The translations under genes and the position numbers were made by a program. 64,000 bases of DNA from Pampus argenteus. Its lineage: Eukaryota > Chordata > Actinopteri > Scombriformes > Stromateidae. The notes beneath the pieces were generated by a model. That model ran no database searches and was not told the origin of the DNA. It worked only from the letters and a program-made list of their open reading frames with translations. Positions 1-12,255 of the stretch are shown here, in pieces. Every line of letters begins with the position of its first letter. Within the stretch, counting starts at the first letter, position 1. Location of the stretch: positions 5,308,001-5,372,000 of the forward strand of contig CM072879.1 of the NCBI GenBank assembly GCA_036937835.1, read 5' to 3'.

Positions 1-719
1 TTTTTACAATGTACTTTGTCACAGTAGATTAAGGAATTCAATTTTGAGTATACACATGCTCTATTGTGAGGTTAAGGAAACCAAGCACCCTTTACTGCAG
101 TAACAGTTTTTTACTGTTGTGTTTCAAAGAGATCTCAGTGTGCAATATGTCATGTCTGAAGGCAAAACATGGTTTAGGGGTCAGAGTATGTTTTTAAATT
201 AGGTTTTGACATGGAACTTTAAGTGACTAGTTATGAATGTTTAGGGAAATAGCATTTCAAGTGATGTCTTAACAGTTGAATTTGCATGAACACTGGCTGA
301 TATGCCTGAACTAGTCTCTTCAGACCCACCTTCATGAAGTATGAACTTAACGCTGCATCATTGTTCAACCGTTTTAGGAATCAGCACCGCTTTCCTGGAT
401 ACTTAATGCCACTAGTGTTACAAGTGATAGTTGGTCATGTCTAAAGTTACGTTATATAGAAGCAGTTTAAAAGCCCTCTGCATACCCATAGGTAAAAGTT
501 GAGTTTATGCATTTAAATGCTGCATGTGTGAAATCAAGTCACCTTCTGATACAAATCATCCCCAGTAGATAGCACACAAAACTATGAAAACACTGTATTT
601 GAAGTGAATATCGTTTAATGAGTGCCCATTTAAAAAAAGAATCATTTTGCAACACATTTCACACACTAGATGGCACCAAGTCTACATTCATGTGCTTCCA
701 AGTTGACTCTTCAAAATAT

Positions 720-2392
720 TTATCCAAGGACACCTGCTGCACCTATGAGAGAAAAGAAAATTAGAAACCAGACTGAACGCACAGAGTGAGAAGTGATAGT
801 TTACTCACTTGTGAGCCGTTGGGGCTTGATCCTCTTCCATTTGCTCTCTGGGTGAACACTCTGGGCCTGTGGCTTGTAAGATGCTGGCTGCTGTGGAGGA
901 GCTGTGTAGGGCCTCTGCGGCGGAGGAGCCACTGTGGAGGGCCGCCGTGGTGGAGGAGCAGCCATGGAGGGCCGCTGTGGTGGAGGAGCAGGCCGCCGTG
1001 GTGGAGGAGCCACTGTGGAGGGCCGCTGTGGTGGAGGAGCCACTGTGGAGGGCCGCTGCAGCTGTGGCTTCCAGACACTCACTGCGTTCTGGTCAGGCCC
1101 TTTCAGTCGCCTGATGGCATAGCCGCCGTAGCGTTGAGGGATGCTGTGGATTTTGGTCGGGGCGTACTGCTGACCAGAGGTCCCCGCTCCGCTGCTTGTA
1201 GTCACCTTCGTACTGCGCGGCTGCTGGAAGCCAGAGTTTGGTCTGTAGGGCCATGCTGGAAGAGATCTGTTATAACTTGAGGCCATGTAGTTACCTTCGC
1301 TTCCAGTCACAGCAAACATTTTGCTTCTGTGTGGTTTTCCAGCCTCACTCTTGCTAGGGTTGTGTCGACTTCTCTCATTGTGATGATATGAGAACCTAGA
1401 AGGCTTTTTAGAAGCTTTGAGAGACACTTTTCTACCAGCGGCAGTGGCGGATGTTTGCATCGGAACAGAGTTGTGGTGCAGTGCAGGCGCTCTTGGGATT
1501 GAAGACTTTGGAGAGATGCTCCTCGGAGCTTGCTTTTGATTTAGCGTGGCTGAACTTTGCCTGTAGTAGGATGGCCTGGCAGGCGGAGGTGCTGCAGACT
1601 GGTGGGAGGCTGATGAGAGAGTGTAGCTTTCCCTAGAAGGATTCCCAACAGATGCAGAACTGCTGGACGGATACTTGCTAGTACGCTGTGTACCCTGCTG
1701 TACTGGCCAGGAACTGCTCTTGCTAATTGCAGCGTTGTTCTGCTTTTTAGTGCTGAACTTACTCACAGAACTGCCACTTGCAATAGAAGTAGAAAGATCA
1801 AAATTTTTCACAGGCACCTTTTGAGCATTAAACAGAGTCGAACTCATTCTCCGGTTGGGTTTCGACACCAAGCTGCTCTGCACCGACCTGACTGAAGGGT
1901 AGCTGCTCTGAGCTGGCTGCGATAATGTTTGGGTGTAACCACTTCTGGAAAGTCCCTGGTTGTAACCGGTCTGCGTGTTGAGGCTACTGCTTTGGGCTGA
2001 GCGTGGAGCAACAGAGGCCTGTCTGAATTGATTCTGGAGATGGCTGCCGCCAAGTCTTTTTAGTCCGCTATCCTGTTGCGTGAAGCCAACATATGCGTCG
2101 CTGTTTTGACTCCGAGAGCCTTGAGCTGCAACAGAAACAAGGTAGTATGAAGCCGCAGCCAGCAAATCGTAACACACAAAAAAAAGCTGATAAATATTTA
2201 AAAAAAAAAAAACTCTGCTCACCTTGCGGAGCCCATAAACAGCATACATGCTCTGCTTGAAATAAGCAAATCAGAACAATCCTGCACAGAAAAACAAAAC
2301 ATCAGGGTCAGGAGGAAACAGGACAGCTAACATCCACATATACATAGAATAGATGCTGCAACAACTTACACCAAATGAACTCCACAAGCCAT
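720..2392 (-). CDS. Unrecognised secreted, Ser/Pro/Gln-rich basic protein (4 exons)
   Basis: I do not recognise this gene. The spliced model joins 2370-2392, 2223-2281, 809-2125 and 720-742 (minus strand), 1422 nt or 473 residues. Donors read gtaagt, gtgagc and gtgagt; acceptors end gtgcag, gttgcag and ctcatag, and all phases agree. The N-terminus MACGVHLVIVLICLF is a good signal peptide, probably cleaved around residues 20-29. The rest is low-complexity and strongly basic, with many Ser, Pro, Gln, Arg and Lys, few acidic residues and no cysteine after the signal region. Residues near the C-terminus form a Pro-rich repeat (RPSTVAPPPQ type), and the last exon adds only SAAGVLG and a stop. A 482-codon open frame at 801-2249 starts inside intron sequence and is not the real start. 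A possible ATTAAA poly(A) signal lies at 614-619. The composition suits an extracellular matrix or egg-coat type protein, but that is inference; no domain is visible. Confidence 0.72.
889..1062 (-). repeat. Coding minisatellite, 30-bp unit, Pro-rich decapeptides
   Basis: About five to six imperfect copies of a roughly 30-bp unit lie within exon 3 of the secreted-protein gene. On the minus strand they encode decapeptides such as RPSTVAPPPQ, RPSMAAPPPR and RPYTAPPQQP; one copy is shortened to a hexapeptide-like RPAPPPQ. The unit length is a multiple of three, so copy-number change would keep the frame. Expect length polymorphism. Confidence 0.8.
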
Positions 2393-2515
2393 TTACATGC
2401 GTCAAAGCGTCCAGCCCAGTGACAACAGCAGTAGCTCAACTTGCTCGAAAGCTACTCGCTCTTCATGGGTGTGCAGCAGACAGGTAGCATTTATTGCAGC
2501 CTGCAACCAATCACA
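2393..2515 (-). promoter_or_regulatory. Putative core promoter and 5' UTR of the secreted-protein gene
   Basis: Read on the minus strand, a CCAAT-box core (ATTGG) lies at 2507-2511 and a TATA-like AATAAATG at 2488-2495. Transcription would then begin near 2460, giving a 5' UTR of about 70 nt. The sequence ATGTAA at 2393-2398 is a start codon followed at once by a stop, directly abutting the main ATG at 2390-2392. The boxes are seen; the transcription start is inferred from spacing. Confidence 0.4.
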
Positions 2516-3090
2516 GCTTAATGAGCTGATTGTCTACTGGTTCCTGCTGGTGTGGTGTCAGGGTGTGAAAGAGATCTGCTGACCTTTCCCTGCTGTTTTG
2601 TACGCAAAACAAAGGCTTTATTTATCTTTTAAAGAGCTTTTTTTTCCTACACATTAATAGCGCTTGCTTGCTGTGTTTGGCAAGAGATTTCTCCTCTGTG
2701 CATCAAGCCTGACCCTGAGAAAGATCATGTTAAATCATGATGGCCTTGTTAACATTATTAATGATGCCTCAGGCGGCGTGAGCAGACCCAGGCGGCGGCG
2801 TGCTGCAGTAATGATGCAGTCGACCCTAACTGTGACAAACAACGCATCCAGATCGGCACGTTGCAGCCCTTCTGTTTCCAGAACATAAATCACAGACCGT
2901 AATTCCCCATACATACAGCGTCCGCATCATACATCACGCCTTTATTTGAATTCTGTGTTCTCTGACGAGCATAAACACACAATGTCATATTTTCTGAACG
3001 TGCGATAGCATCAGCTTCCTGGGTGACGGATCTGTGGCCATGTGGGACGCTCTGCATGAAAATGACCCTTTACACTGACAGTGTAGGTGA

Positions 3091-3116
3091 CACACACACA
3101 CACACACACACACACA
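3091..3116. repeat. (CA)13 microsatellite
   Basis: Uninterrupted CA dinucleotide tract in intergenic sequence. Confidence 0.95.
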
Positions 3117-3246
3117 TCCACACACAGTAAGTCATGTACAGGACACACTCCCTGGTAATCTGGCAGGCGCACTGTGCTTGGTCAATAGTGTTCATTAATG
3201 ACAATTTCCTGTCGCCAGGAGAAGCATGATGCAAGTGCAGGAGTCC

Positions 3247-3258
3247 GTCTGTCTGTCC

Positions 3259-3294
<36 letters not shown>
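3247..3294. repeat. (GTCT)n tetranucleotide microsatellite
   Basis: About twelve GTCT units with one GTCC interruption near the left end. Confidence 0.95.
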
Positions 3295-3296
<2 letters not shown>

Positions 3297-4194
3297 AAAC
3301 AGTCTCTGGGAGTGAATGTGTCATTTTGTCCTACTTTCCGGGACACGTTCCTGCACTTCTTAACCCCACATTTATTCAATTTTACAATCTTATTTTCCAT
3401 CTATTAGCAGCTCAAGTGTAAGACATTCATGCAGGCGAGTGGTGATAGCACATTTCCTTACTACAGAATGGAGTGACACCACCTCGCATGCGATGACCAG
3501 ATGAGAGCGGTGGCTTAGATCAAAAACACAATTTCCTGTCAGAGGAAATAGCGCTTTTTTTTTTCTTTTCTTTTTTTTTCTTTTTGCAGGAACAGTTTCT
3601 TCCTTTCTGAATTCTTTCCATTACTCCTATCAACATTTATACGAGTGGGTGAAAGCGAGGGAAAGTCCTCCTGTTGGAATCAGCAGAAACGGTCCCCATG
3701 ACGATGAAAAAAAAAAAACATAGAATGGAAAGGTGTCATAAATCAAAATGTAAAAGGCATCTATACATGAAAATAGGTGACTCTTTTCTCCTTGTGGATG
3801 ATGATCTCACTCATTCAAATTCAGAATTTACCTTCTTGTCTCGTACGTGCATGTTTTGATGCTGATTTCCACAGAGGAAATATACTTGGATGCGCGCAGA
3901 GCCCTGACCTAAAGGTTACGCTGTGTTACGTCATGTTAAGCTACATTTGGATGTGTGTGTGTGTATATGTGATGGAGGAGAAGTCGTACACTCGGACTCG
4001 TTGCCTAGTTTACATGCAGAACGTGGTGATGTCTGTGAGAAGGGTCAAAAACACAGTTGGAGGCTGTGTTTACATTATGTTACGTGAATATGAAAACATT
4101 GTTTAGTGTCCACACCAAGCCTAGAATTCTTTTCTTAGTTATCATCTACAAAAAACTATAAAAGTACATATCTGATATAACATAACTGTGTCAG

Positions 4195-4665
4195 GCTTTT
4201 AGTTTGTGGGTAGACTTCCTGTTTTATTTTTTGGTTTCCCCTCACTTCCTTTTTGTGTTCATTCTTGGTGTCTTGACTCCCTGTGATTGCCCATTGTTTT
4301 CACCTGTGTCTTGTTAGCTCCCTCCCTGTGTATATATAAGTCTGTTCTTCCCCGCGTGTCTTTGTTAGATTGTCTTCATCCCTGTGAGTAGCTCTCTGGC
4401 GTTTTCATCAGTGTTTCCTCGTGTACCTACCCTGTTTGTTTCTTCGACCCGTTTTTGCCTAGCGTCCTGTACTTCTGCCTGTGTGTTCACTGTTCTGGAT
4501 TCTTGACCCTTGCCTGTTCTTGGACTTTCCTCCTGCCTCGTGATTTTGTACGTCTGCCCCGCTGACTGCCTTTTGTGTACCGTATCTGGACTGTAAATAA
4601 ACCGCCTCACTACAGTTTTCAACATTGTCTAATAAAACATTCCCATTGGTCATTTATTCCATATA
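4195..4665 (+). mobile_element. LTR-like dispersed repeat
   Basis: A pyrimidine-rich block with a TATA-type box (gtatatataag) near 4330 and AATAAA signals near 4597 and 4630 in the same orientation. This is the U3-R-U5 style layout of a solo LTR. The wording of the block (repeated Cys/Leu/Pro-like ctgcctg, cttgttagctccc) resembles a common teleost interspersed repeat I remember. I could not find clear target-site duplications or exact TG/CA ends, and no retroviral or transposon protein is present. Another LINE or non-autonomous element is possible. Confidence 0.4.
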
Positions 4666-4979
4666 GTTCCTAAGCCACTTTGTTCTTATTGCACTTAAAT
4701 AATTGAAAATTGTCAAAACATATATTGTTTTTTATCAATAAAATAATATAATGTTAAAGATCCCCTCCAGACATATTTCACCAGACACGTCACAATTATT
4801 TAATTATGACTGAAAAGTTCACTCTCACTGTGTGAACCCGGAAGCTTTAAACGTCCGCATAAGTTTCATATCGTATGTCAAAAGATTTCATTTGACGAGA
4901 GATTTTCCTTCCAGATATTCTTCCAAACTGTGTATCGAAAACGCACGTCTACAGCATGGTTTCTGCATGTCTGTGTAGT

Positions 4980-4985
<6 letters not shown>

Positions 4986-5017
<32 letters not shown>
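4986..5017. repeat. (GT)16 microsatellite
   Basis: Uninterrupted GT tract. Confidence 0.95.
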
Positions 5018-5018
<1 letters not shown>

Positions 5019-6017
5019 TCTGCACAGACATCATTCTGCACAGTGAAGCTCAAACATCCAACAGAAGAAAAAACATTTAAGTCTTAAATTAAGTCACTAT
5101 TAAACAAGAGTATACTGTCTAGTGAATTTGTCTATTATCAGTTGTGTATTAATACACACTCGGTGCTCTTGTAGTGTGCATTTCAGACAGCAGGATGGTA
5201 TTGTTCATAGCAATGAAGAAACATGTCACCCAGTGCAATAGTGTGGCTCACTTATGTGCTTTTTATTAGTTTTTGGAAAACAATGGAGCTCTATGACACA
5301 GAGAAATATCAGGCTTTGGATACACAGACAATAGTTTCTTGGATCAATTTGTTGGTTTTGGTCTTGGATTTATTATTGATGATAACACTGCTTATCTGTT
5401 TTCTACTCCTTATAAAACTCTGTGAAGGTCGATACTCCGCCTCACGTTTTAGAAGAAGATGTGAGTTTCATCAGTCCTTCAGTTCAAATTGAGACTGATT
5501 TGCAGAATTTAGCGAAAACAATCATTGCATTGCATGTTTGCCAGACTTGGATCATAAGTTTATGTTTGGAGGAACCTACATTATATCGGATGTAATACTG
5601 AATAATTTAAACATCCCCATATATATATTCTTTGTCTAATTTTCAGTGACGAGAGTTATTATTTCTCATGTAACACACAGTGCTGGATGTGCTCATCCAA
5701 AGAGAGCAGCATTGTTTCCCAAAAGTCCTTCATGCAGCAAGATGATGTAAAGTCAGAGAGAGACAGTCAGCAGATGGTGTGTCCGCTCCGGAAGAATCCA
5801 CCCTTTGGCCTCCGAACTGCTCTTCTCCTCCTGACCAATCAGGTGCCTCAGATCCCTGTTGGGCGTGTTGGGCCACCTCCTGCTCCGGCATCTGGTCCAG
5901 CATTTGAAAAAATGAAGGTAATAATAATGAGCTTAAGTCTCCTCTCTCCTGGAAGGCGAGAGGTCAAACTACCTACAGAGAGTTCACACCCAACACAGTC
6001 CACGAGCAGCTCGAGGA

Positions 6018-6019
<2 letters not shown>

Positions 6020-6048
<29 letters not shown>
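6020..6048. repeat. (CAT)n trinucleotide microsatellite
   Basis: Nine to ten CAT units; in one frame it would read as a His run, but there is no supporting gene. Confidence 0.95.
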
Positions 6049-9000
6049 GAGAGGCTGAACTCTTTCCATTCCAGTTTACAGATGCGATGTCCTGAAGATC
6101 ATCCTGCTTTCCTATTGAAGATTTCTCATTGTGTTGTAGTTTCGGCTACAACTTGCACTGTGCTCATCAAGTTAATCAAGTCTGACGGGTACAGACAAGT
6201 TGAATATGAAGGTACGCGAAGTTATCTGAAGTTCAACTGGCTGATGAGCTGCGCACAACAAAACCTTGAGAGCAGCCACATGGTTGAGGTAGGGCAACTC
6301 ACTGTCGTACAAAAGGCCAGCAAAGACCGACTCATCGTCATACTTGTAGAGACTGAATGGTGAGAACAATGTTACTGTTGCTGTTGGTTATAAAGCCCAA
6401 TTTGTAAAAGGAAGAAACCCCTCAAACACCAAACTGTTGTAACTGGAATTAAAAACTAGAAGAAAACCACAGCAAGCGATAAATAAAGTAGTCATGTATG
6501 AATCGTTGTGGATCTACTCAAGAAGGATTACACCCCAACTCAAATGACGCCTGTTTCCAGTCGGACTGTTGTATTCGCCCGACTCTCTGCTCAGTTCAGT
6601 TCCAACCTAACCATTGATGCATGAAGCAGATGATGAAGTAGTCCAGGAGTTGTGAGTATCTCGTCCTTTTATTTTAAATCAGGTCAAGGCCATTTATAAT
6701 CAACCAGCGAACACAGGCCTGTATTCCGTTTCTCTGAGAGGACCAGAGGAGAGACTCTTTAATGAATCATCGCGCGGCTTATTCCTCCAGTCCAAGCCTA
6801 ATCAATCGAAGGGCTTCATTACGTTTGGTCTCCATAGAAAACGATTCATCTTTATACTGTGTGTGCTTTTTTTCTCGAGGATCTGTGTAAGAGCGTAAAG
6901 CGGAGAATGAAAGCCTTACCTTTTTCTTTAGGTTTCAGCAGCGTCTCAGCTTTAGGGGCTCATACAGAGTTTGAGAGAAAGTTGCAGGATGGGACATGGA
7001 AGGAAAATACTGTATGTCTCTGTAATTGAAACCTCATCCTCTTATAAACAACCACAGCAACAACAAAACAAAACTTCTGACAAGCCACATGGACCGAGAG
7101 ACTGATTTGTGGCCAGCTGGAGGACAGCAGTGCCCACAACAAGGCTTTCAGGACACTCTCCACTCTGAGGCCCCCCCCCGAGGAGGGGAAGGCGTGGGGG
7201 TGGGGGCTTCAATGCCTGGCAGAGCTGTGCTGTTACTCTGTTTGCAGTTGTCGTCAATTCAAAGATCAATGGAGACGTGGTCATAAAGACTTCAGAGGGA
7301 AGCTGCATTGTTGCGGTGGAGTGTTTTACATGAGCCTTTCTTTGGTACAAGACAGCGCATTTGTTTCTAATTTTCCTTGGGTCTGGGGATCCATTGCGGT
7401 CATGCACCAAGAGGTTTTTGTTTAAATTTCGAGAGCATAAAGAATTCCCTTGTGAAATGTGGACACATACATGTTGTACCAACTCTGTGGTAAATAAACC
7501 AAAGTGGGAATGATAGATTATACAATTAAACGCAAATCAAATCCATTTGCGTTGTGAGATTTATAAAAGTCAAACTGAAATTTGAATTCTCCTCCGTTTT
7601 TTTGGGGTAACTACTGTGTATTGATACTGCAACTATTGTGCAGATTATTCCTTTTTCAAACTGTTCTGTTATTTGTGGAAACGAGTGTTTAATCCTCACC
7701 CTTCATGGTGGCCAGTGTTTGACTGACATATTAGGCGCAGCATTGCTGGGAGACGTGCCGTCAACTTGACTTTGCTAAATGTTTCATTCCGATCAAATTC
7801 ACAGTCATTATGTAGTTTGTTGACTTTGATTCTACACTAAACGATTGCATCGCCGGTCAACTGCATTTTAGTGCGTACATCAGTGATTCTGACTGTTTTC
7901 AGTGCCTTTGTATGCTCGTTTTGGCTGCCGTCTTTCAATAAGCTTTAAATAAGAATGCTTACGGCTAAGCTAACGACGGTGCTCAGTGAGGAGCTCTAGC
8001 GCTAAAAGCTACTGATACGTTAATTTTGATACAAGGTTCAGTTTGAAGATTCAGCGTTAAAGATTTGCTCATTTACATGACCGTCAGTGCACTACTGAAT
8101 GAAGTGTTCCTGTATACGGAAGCTAATAGGAGATGTTTCCCTCCTTTTCTCAACAAGCCTATATAATTGGTTTATTGCATTGGTTAACGTTAGCAATTTA
8201 AGATGTCTTTCATAACAGTAAACGTTTGGGAGAAGCCATCAAGTTTGCATTTGAGACTGGCAGCTAGTTAGCCGAGTTACCGTTAGCACTGATTCCCTAC
8301 GCGCTACTTTTGTGTTTTTTCACATCTCACCTCCTGAGTTTGGCAGCTGTTTTCCAGACATGTCCGACCTGGCAGAATGGCGCTCGAATTTCAAGCTCTG
8401 ATTGGGAAACTCGTACACGAGAAACAGATACTCTGACGCCATTGACGCCAAAGTCTAAGAGAATTAGGTTTAGAAATCTCTAAGACTGTTTACTTCGGCT
8501 ATATAGCCTATTAGAAATGTTACATTACTGGTATTTTGTGTATATATACATATAGATATATATAGTGTGTGCGTGTATATATATTGCAAATACTCATACG
8601 CTGACATGTTTTTATGTTTATATTTCGTGGAACACAATTGGATTTTTCAACCGAGACGTTGTCGACCTTTCTTTGTCCCTGATTATAGAAAAAACAAGCG
8701 GGCCTAGCTAGCTAGCTGCTAGCTGTCCCTTATTCATGGGTACAGTTGTGGTGGTGATAAATGACTACACTGTCCAAACTCACAGCAAATGGTAGCCTTA
8801 TATTCTTAGCACGTCACCCGGCGACTCCAACATGGAGTAAAATCACAAAGTAACGAAGGGAGTGCTGAAATCACAGATGGGACTAAGCGACAACCAAACA
8901 AAATTAGCTCTGCAGTTGGTTGAAAGTCTGTCCAATGGAATCGAAGTGATATTACAAACTATTTTTAGTGCTCATCAACACAGATATTGCACCAATCAAA

Positions 9001-9949
9001 TTACCAGTACAGATGTCTTAGCAAAAATACATTTTAATTTCATGTCAACTTTAACCAAGTACTTTGATTCATGTATGTGTGTATGCACGTTACTGTATGT
9101 GTGTGTTTAAAGGTACATTGTTAGATCCAGCCTTTATGAAAGTGATAAATGGGAGGCCGGTTGGTTTTAATGGGTAGCGGGGCAGCTGTACCAACTCCTC
9201 CTCACATGCATCCTCTGGCAAACACAATTAGTCACATTGATCAAGAGAGCAGCAGAACAATGGGTAATACCCCACTGGAACCACTTCTGTGGTTTGGTCG
9301 CCACCTTTACTGACCGGACTGGTTGGACATGATGGATCGGCAATGTACAGTAAGCTGGGAGTGAATAAATGCATCGATCTCACATAGCGAATAGGATCGT
9401 AGTTAGAAGAAAAGAGAAGAAAAGGGAGGAGAAGGGAGACGAGACTTTGCTTCACTGTACTGTGGACGGTTTGGTTTTAAAAGTGCGTTGTGTAGAGAGG
9501 AAAGTATCAGATGACTGCAGTGTTTAGTGACGGCAAATGTAAATGATGACATGTGTCCTCAGTTTGAGAGAAAGACAGCTGCATTTGTCATACCATGCCA
9601 GTGGAGGGGGGTAGATGCCACTTTGTCTCTGTCGTCATGCTGCTGACTGTTGTGGTCTCTTTTTTTTTTTAACATGTTCAATTCCTCACAGATGTGGTGT
9701 TCACTTTTAAGGCATATTCCCTATCATGGTCATTAAACCCATGTAATGGCGCCAAGATGTTCCCAGAGACAGGAGGCGTATGAAATGAAAAGCCTGCTGT
9801 GGTACGGCGGAGCGTTTCCTTAAAAAACAGAAAAGAAAAAAACTTGAAATATGTATTTAGCCCCTTTTCCAATGGCTGAAAACCACATGTTGCACAGACT
9901 ACAGCGAGTTTTTAAAACTGCTTCCCTCGAAAGAAACCTCAGCGGTGTA

Positions 9950-10740
9950 ACAAATGGCTTTTGTGGGAATACAAGACATGGCAAGCAAAGCTGAAATAAA
10001 GATGTGATCTTTTAATCGGATCTGTACGACACAGAGAGAGAGAAAGAGAGAGAAAACGCTGTAATTGGAGCAATTTTTCTGATTTTAACAAGCCTTCCTT
10101 GCGCAGGGAGTAATGGAGAGCGTCTGGATGTATTTGTAGGGTTCCTGTCTTTTCATTGCATTCCTCCTGAGACAATCCCGCTCTGCCTATAGCAAACAGG
10201 CCGTATATTTTTCAAACAGCCAGACTCATAAAAAGACCAAAAAAAAAAAAAAGGCACAGCTCCTAATCCACACTTTAATGACCGAAAACGGAAGTAATGA
10301 CATGCAGGGAATAATCTTTCTTGTCTCTGCTCCACCAATTGACGCCAATAACCCGTGGCCGGATTAATGCCCCGATTGTGACGCGTCGCGTAATAGCAAA
10401 TGAAAACTTCCACCCCCCCGGGGGGTTTTCTCCCACAGGCAATTATTAAGAACGATGACACTTTTTAACAATAGCTGGATCAGAGCGCTCAACTTTGTCA
10501 TCGTGAGTGAATCCTATTGCGCGCCGGCATAATGGCCGTCTGTGAAAACAGAAAAGAGAATGAGTGTCACAAGGCGTCCTTTTTTTTGGCGCCGGAAAAC
10601 AAAAGCTTATTTCAGACGTCTGGCCATCCGAGCGGCCCCCTTTGTGCCAGTGTATCAGCCTCACTCGTTTTCTCGTCAGCTAGTAAATCTTAATGTGATT
10701 CTGCAGCTCGGAGGAATGATACCTGGCACGTTATTTCTCC
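9950..10740. other. Candidate conserved non-coding block
   Basis: No coding signal. The sequence has unusually balanced, complex composition compared with its AT-rich surroundings, with repeated homeodomain-type TAAT cores, CpG-containing words and few simple repeats. This texture is typical of deeply conserved developmental enhancers, and the position downstream of tpbg would fit. It is inference from texture alone. A perfect C/G palindrome lies at about 10412-10425. Confidence 0.25.
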
Positions 10741-10816
10741 TGTTTTTTTAAAAAACACACAAGATTACGTTTGGATTAAATGAGCATAGAGACGACGTCG
10801 TGGCTTTCTGAAAGCT

Positions 10817-12255
10817 TTTATTTTGTCATTTACACATGCAGTAAAAAATGGTTACATGTTATAAACATTTCTGACTGGCTATCGGAGGAGTTTGGAGAAC
10901 ATCTTGAAAAGGATGAAGATGTTACTTTGGCTTTGAACAACGAGAGGCTGTTTCAGCTCCAGGCCTCGGTTTCCTTTCTAAATACCTAGATAGCCAGAAA
11001 TTTGGACAATAAACACTTTAGGGAATGGCGGCTTGCCATCTCCTCTCTCTCCGTCTGTGTTTGTCCCACGTTTGTAGCATCAAAAGGCTGCAAAAAAGTT
11101 CTTGTATTTATCATGTAGCCATTTAGAAAAAAACAAAAAAAACAGGGGTGACACATGACATTTAAGATTATTTGGTTTGGGATTCGTTCAGTGAAAGGTT
11201 GCAAATTGATTAAACATGCATGTAAAATGTAAGACATACATCTCTGGATTTCAGCGGCACTCTTCCACAACAAAGTCCACTCAAAAAAAAAAGGATAAAA
11301 AAAACCCCCAAAACACTTTTCTCCATTTCTCTAAACGAGAAAAAAAAAAAACCCAAAAGAAGAACATTTTCTTCATTCTCCTTCCTCAACTGCTCACAGC
11401 AAACTGCTGAATGAAACAATGTAGCTGGTGTTTCAGAATCATCTGTGTCATCTGTATCTTATCATCCTCTAAACAGAAAAACGTGGAGACTTTTCCTTCA
11501 AAGAGCCTCCAGAGCGGCTGTTGTAATTAAAGGAGGAGGGAGATTGCTTTCAGCGGGCCTCGGCCTGCGACTGGTTCTCATCATTCTGACAATAAAACTC
11601 GAGTTGAAACAAAGCAACGTTTCATGAAGAAAAGAGAGAGAGAGAGAGGGAAATATGAGGGGGCTAGGATATTACTGCTAGTCTGCGCTAAATTGTCACG
11701 CTTCCAATGCAACAAGCCAGAGAAGAAGAGCAGAGTGGTGATTTTAGGAGAGCTTTTTTGGAGGCTTAATTCCTCTCTGGCACCCTGGAGCTGAAGGACA
11801 GGGGGAACCAAAGGGCTTGAAACGGTTCAAAGATGAATGAGTGAATTGTGCCTTTAAATTCCCAGAGGTTTGTTTTCATAGTGTCAGGGTTTTATTGCAG
11901 CGTTTTTTTGTACAAGCTTTAATATGAGATCTAACACTGAATACTGAATGAGTGTGACATGTAGAAAGCGATCTCGATCTTGGGAAAAACAATACCTTTG
12001 CTGGCTTCAGGCACTTATTGTCGATCTAGTGTTGAGTAAGGAATATCATTCAATGAGTATTAAAACTGTAGTAGTTGAAGAACAATGGGCAGTGCATGCT
12101 TTAACCAACAAGGCTAAAAGATTATTAGAACTATCATATGTATATATTTACAGACAAATCTGTACATTTTTTACATTTTTTTTCTACTGATGAATGCATT
12201 GGGGAAGAAAAAAAGTCAGTTCCATAAGAAAATACAGCAGTGGATGATTGTTGCC
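10817..12255 (-). other. tpbg: Likely 3' UTR of tpbg
   Basis: Sequence downstream of the tpbg stop codon carries AT-rich UTR-like sequence. The first clear AATAAA on the minus strand that I noted is at 10817-10822. This gives a UTR of about 1.4 kb. The exact cleavage site is not known, and a nearer signal may be used. Confidence 0.35.

Larger units (their letters stand above)
2516..4194. other. Intergenic, microsatellites only
   Basis: I see no gene. The block contains a (CA)n tract at 3091-3116, a (GTCT)n tract at 3247-3294 and short poly-T runs around 3555-3585. Small open frames here are not supported by splice sites or family resemblance. Confidence 0.5.
4670..9650. other. Intergenic, no supported gene
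   Basis: The block holds microsatellites (4986-5017 GT; 6020-6048 CAT) and AT-rich stretches (for example 8533-8583). Open frames at 5223-5492 (two hydrophobic segments), 5687-6058 (poly-His from the CAT repeat) and 6082-6363 lack family resemblance or a convincing exon chain. I do not call a gene here. Confidence 0.45.

Noticed and set aside
801..2249. A single 482-codon open frame starting MYAVYGLRK
   Set aside because: Its first 40 or so codons cross a clear intron (gtgagc to gttgcag). The exon upstream reads in another frame and supplies a real signal peptide, and the 3' end is spliced too.
4365..4625. Minus-strand 86-codon frame
   Set aside because: Lies antisense to an LTR-like repeat with its own TATA and poly(A) signals; no domain.
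5223..5492. Open frame with two hydrophobic segments
   Set aside because: No family resemblance, AT-rich composition and no partner exons; hydrophobic frames are common by chance in T-rich DNA.
5687..6363. Open frames including a His run and a 93-codon frame
   Set aside because: The His run is a (CAT)n microsatellite. The second frame shows no recognisable domain and no splice-supported context.
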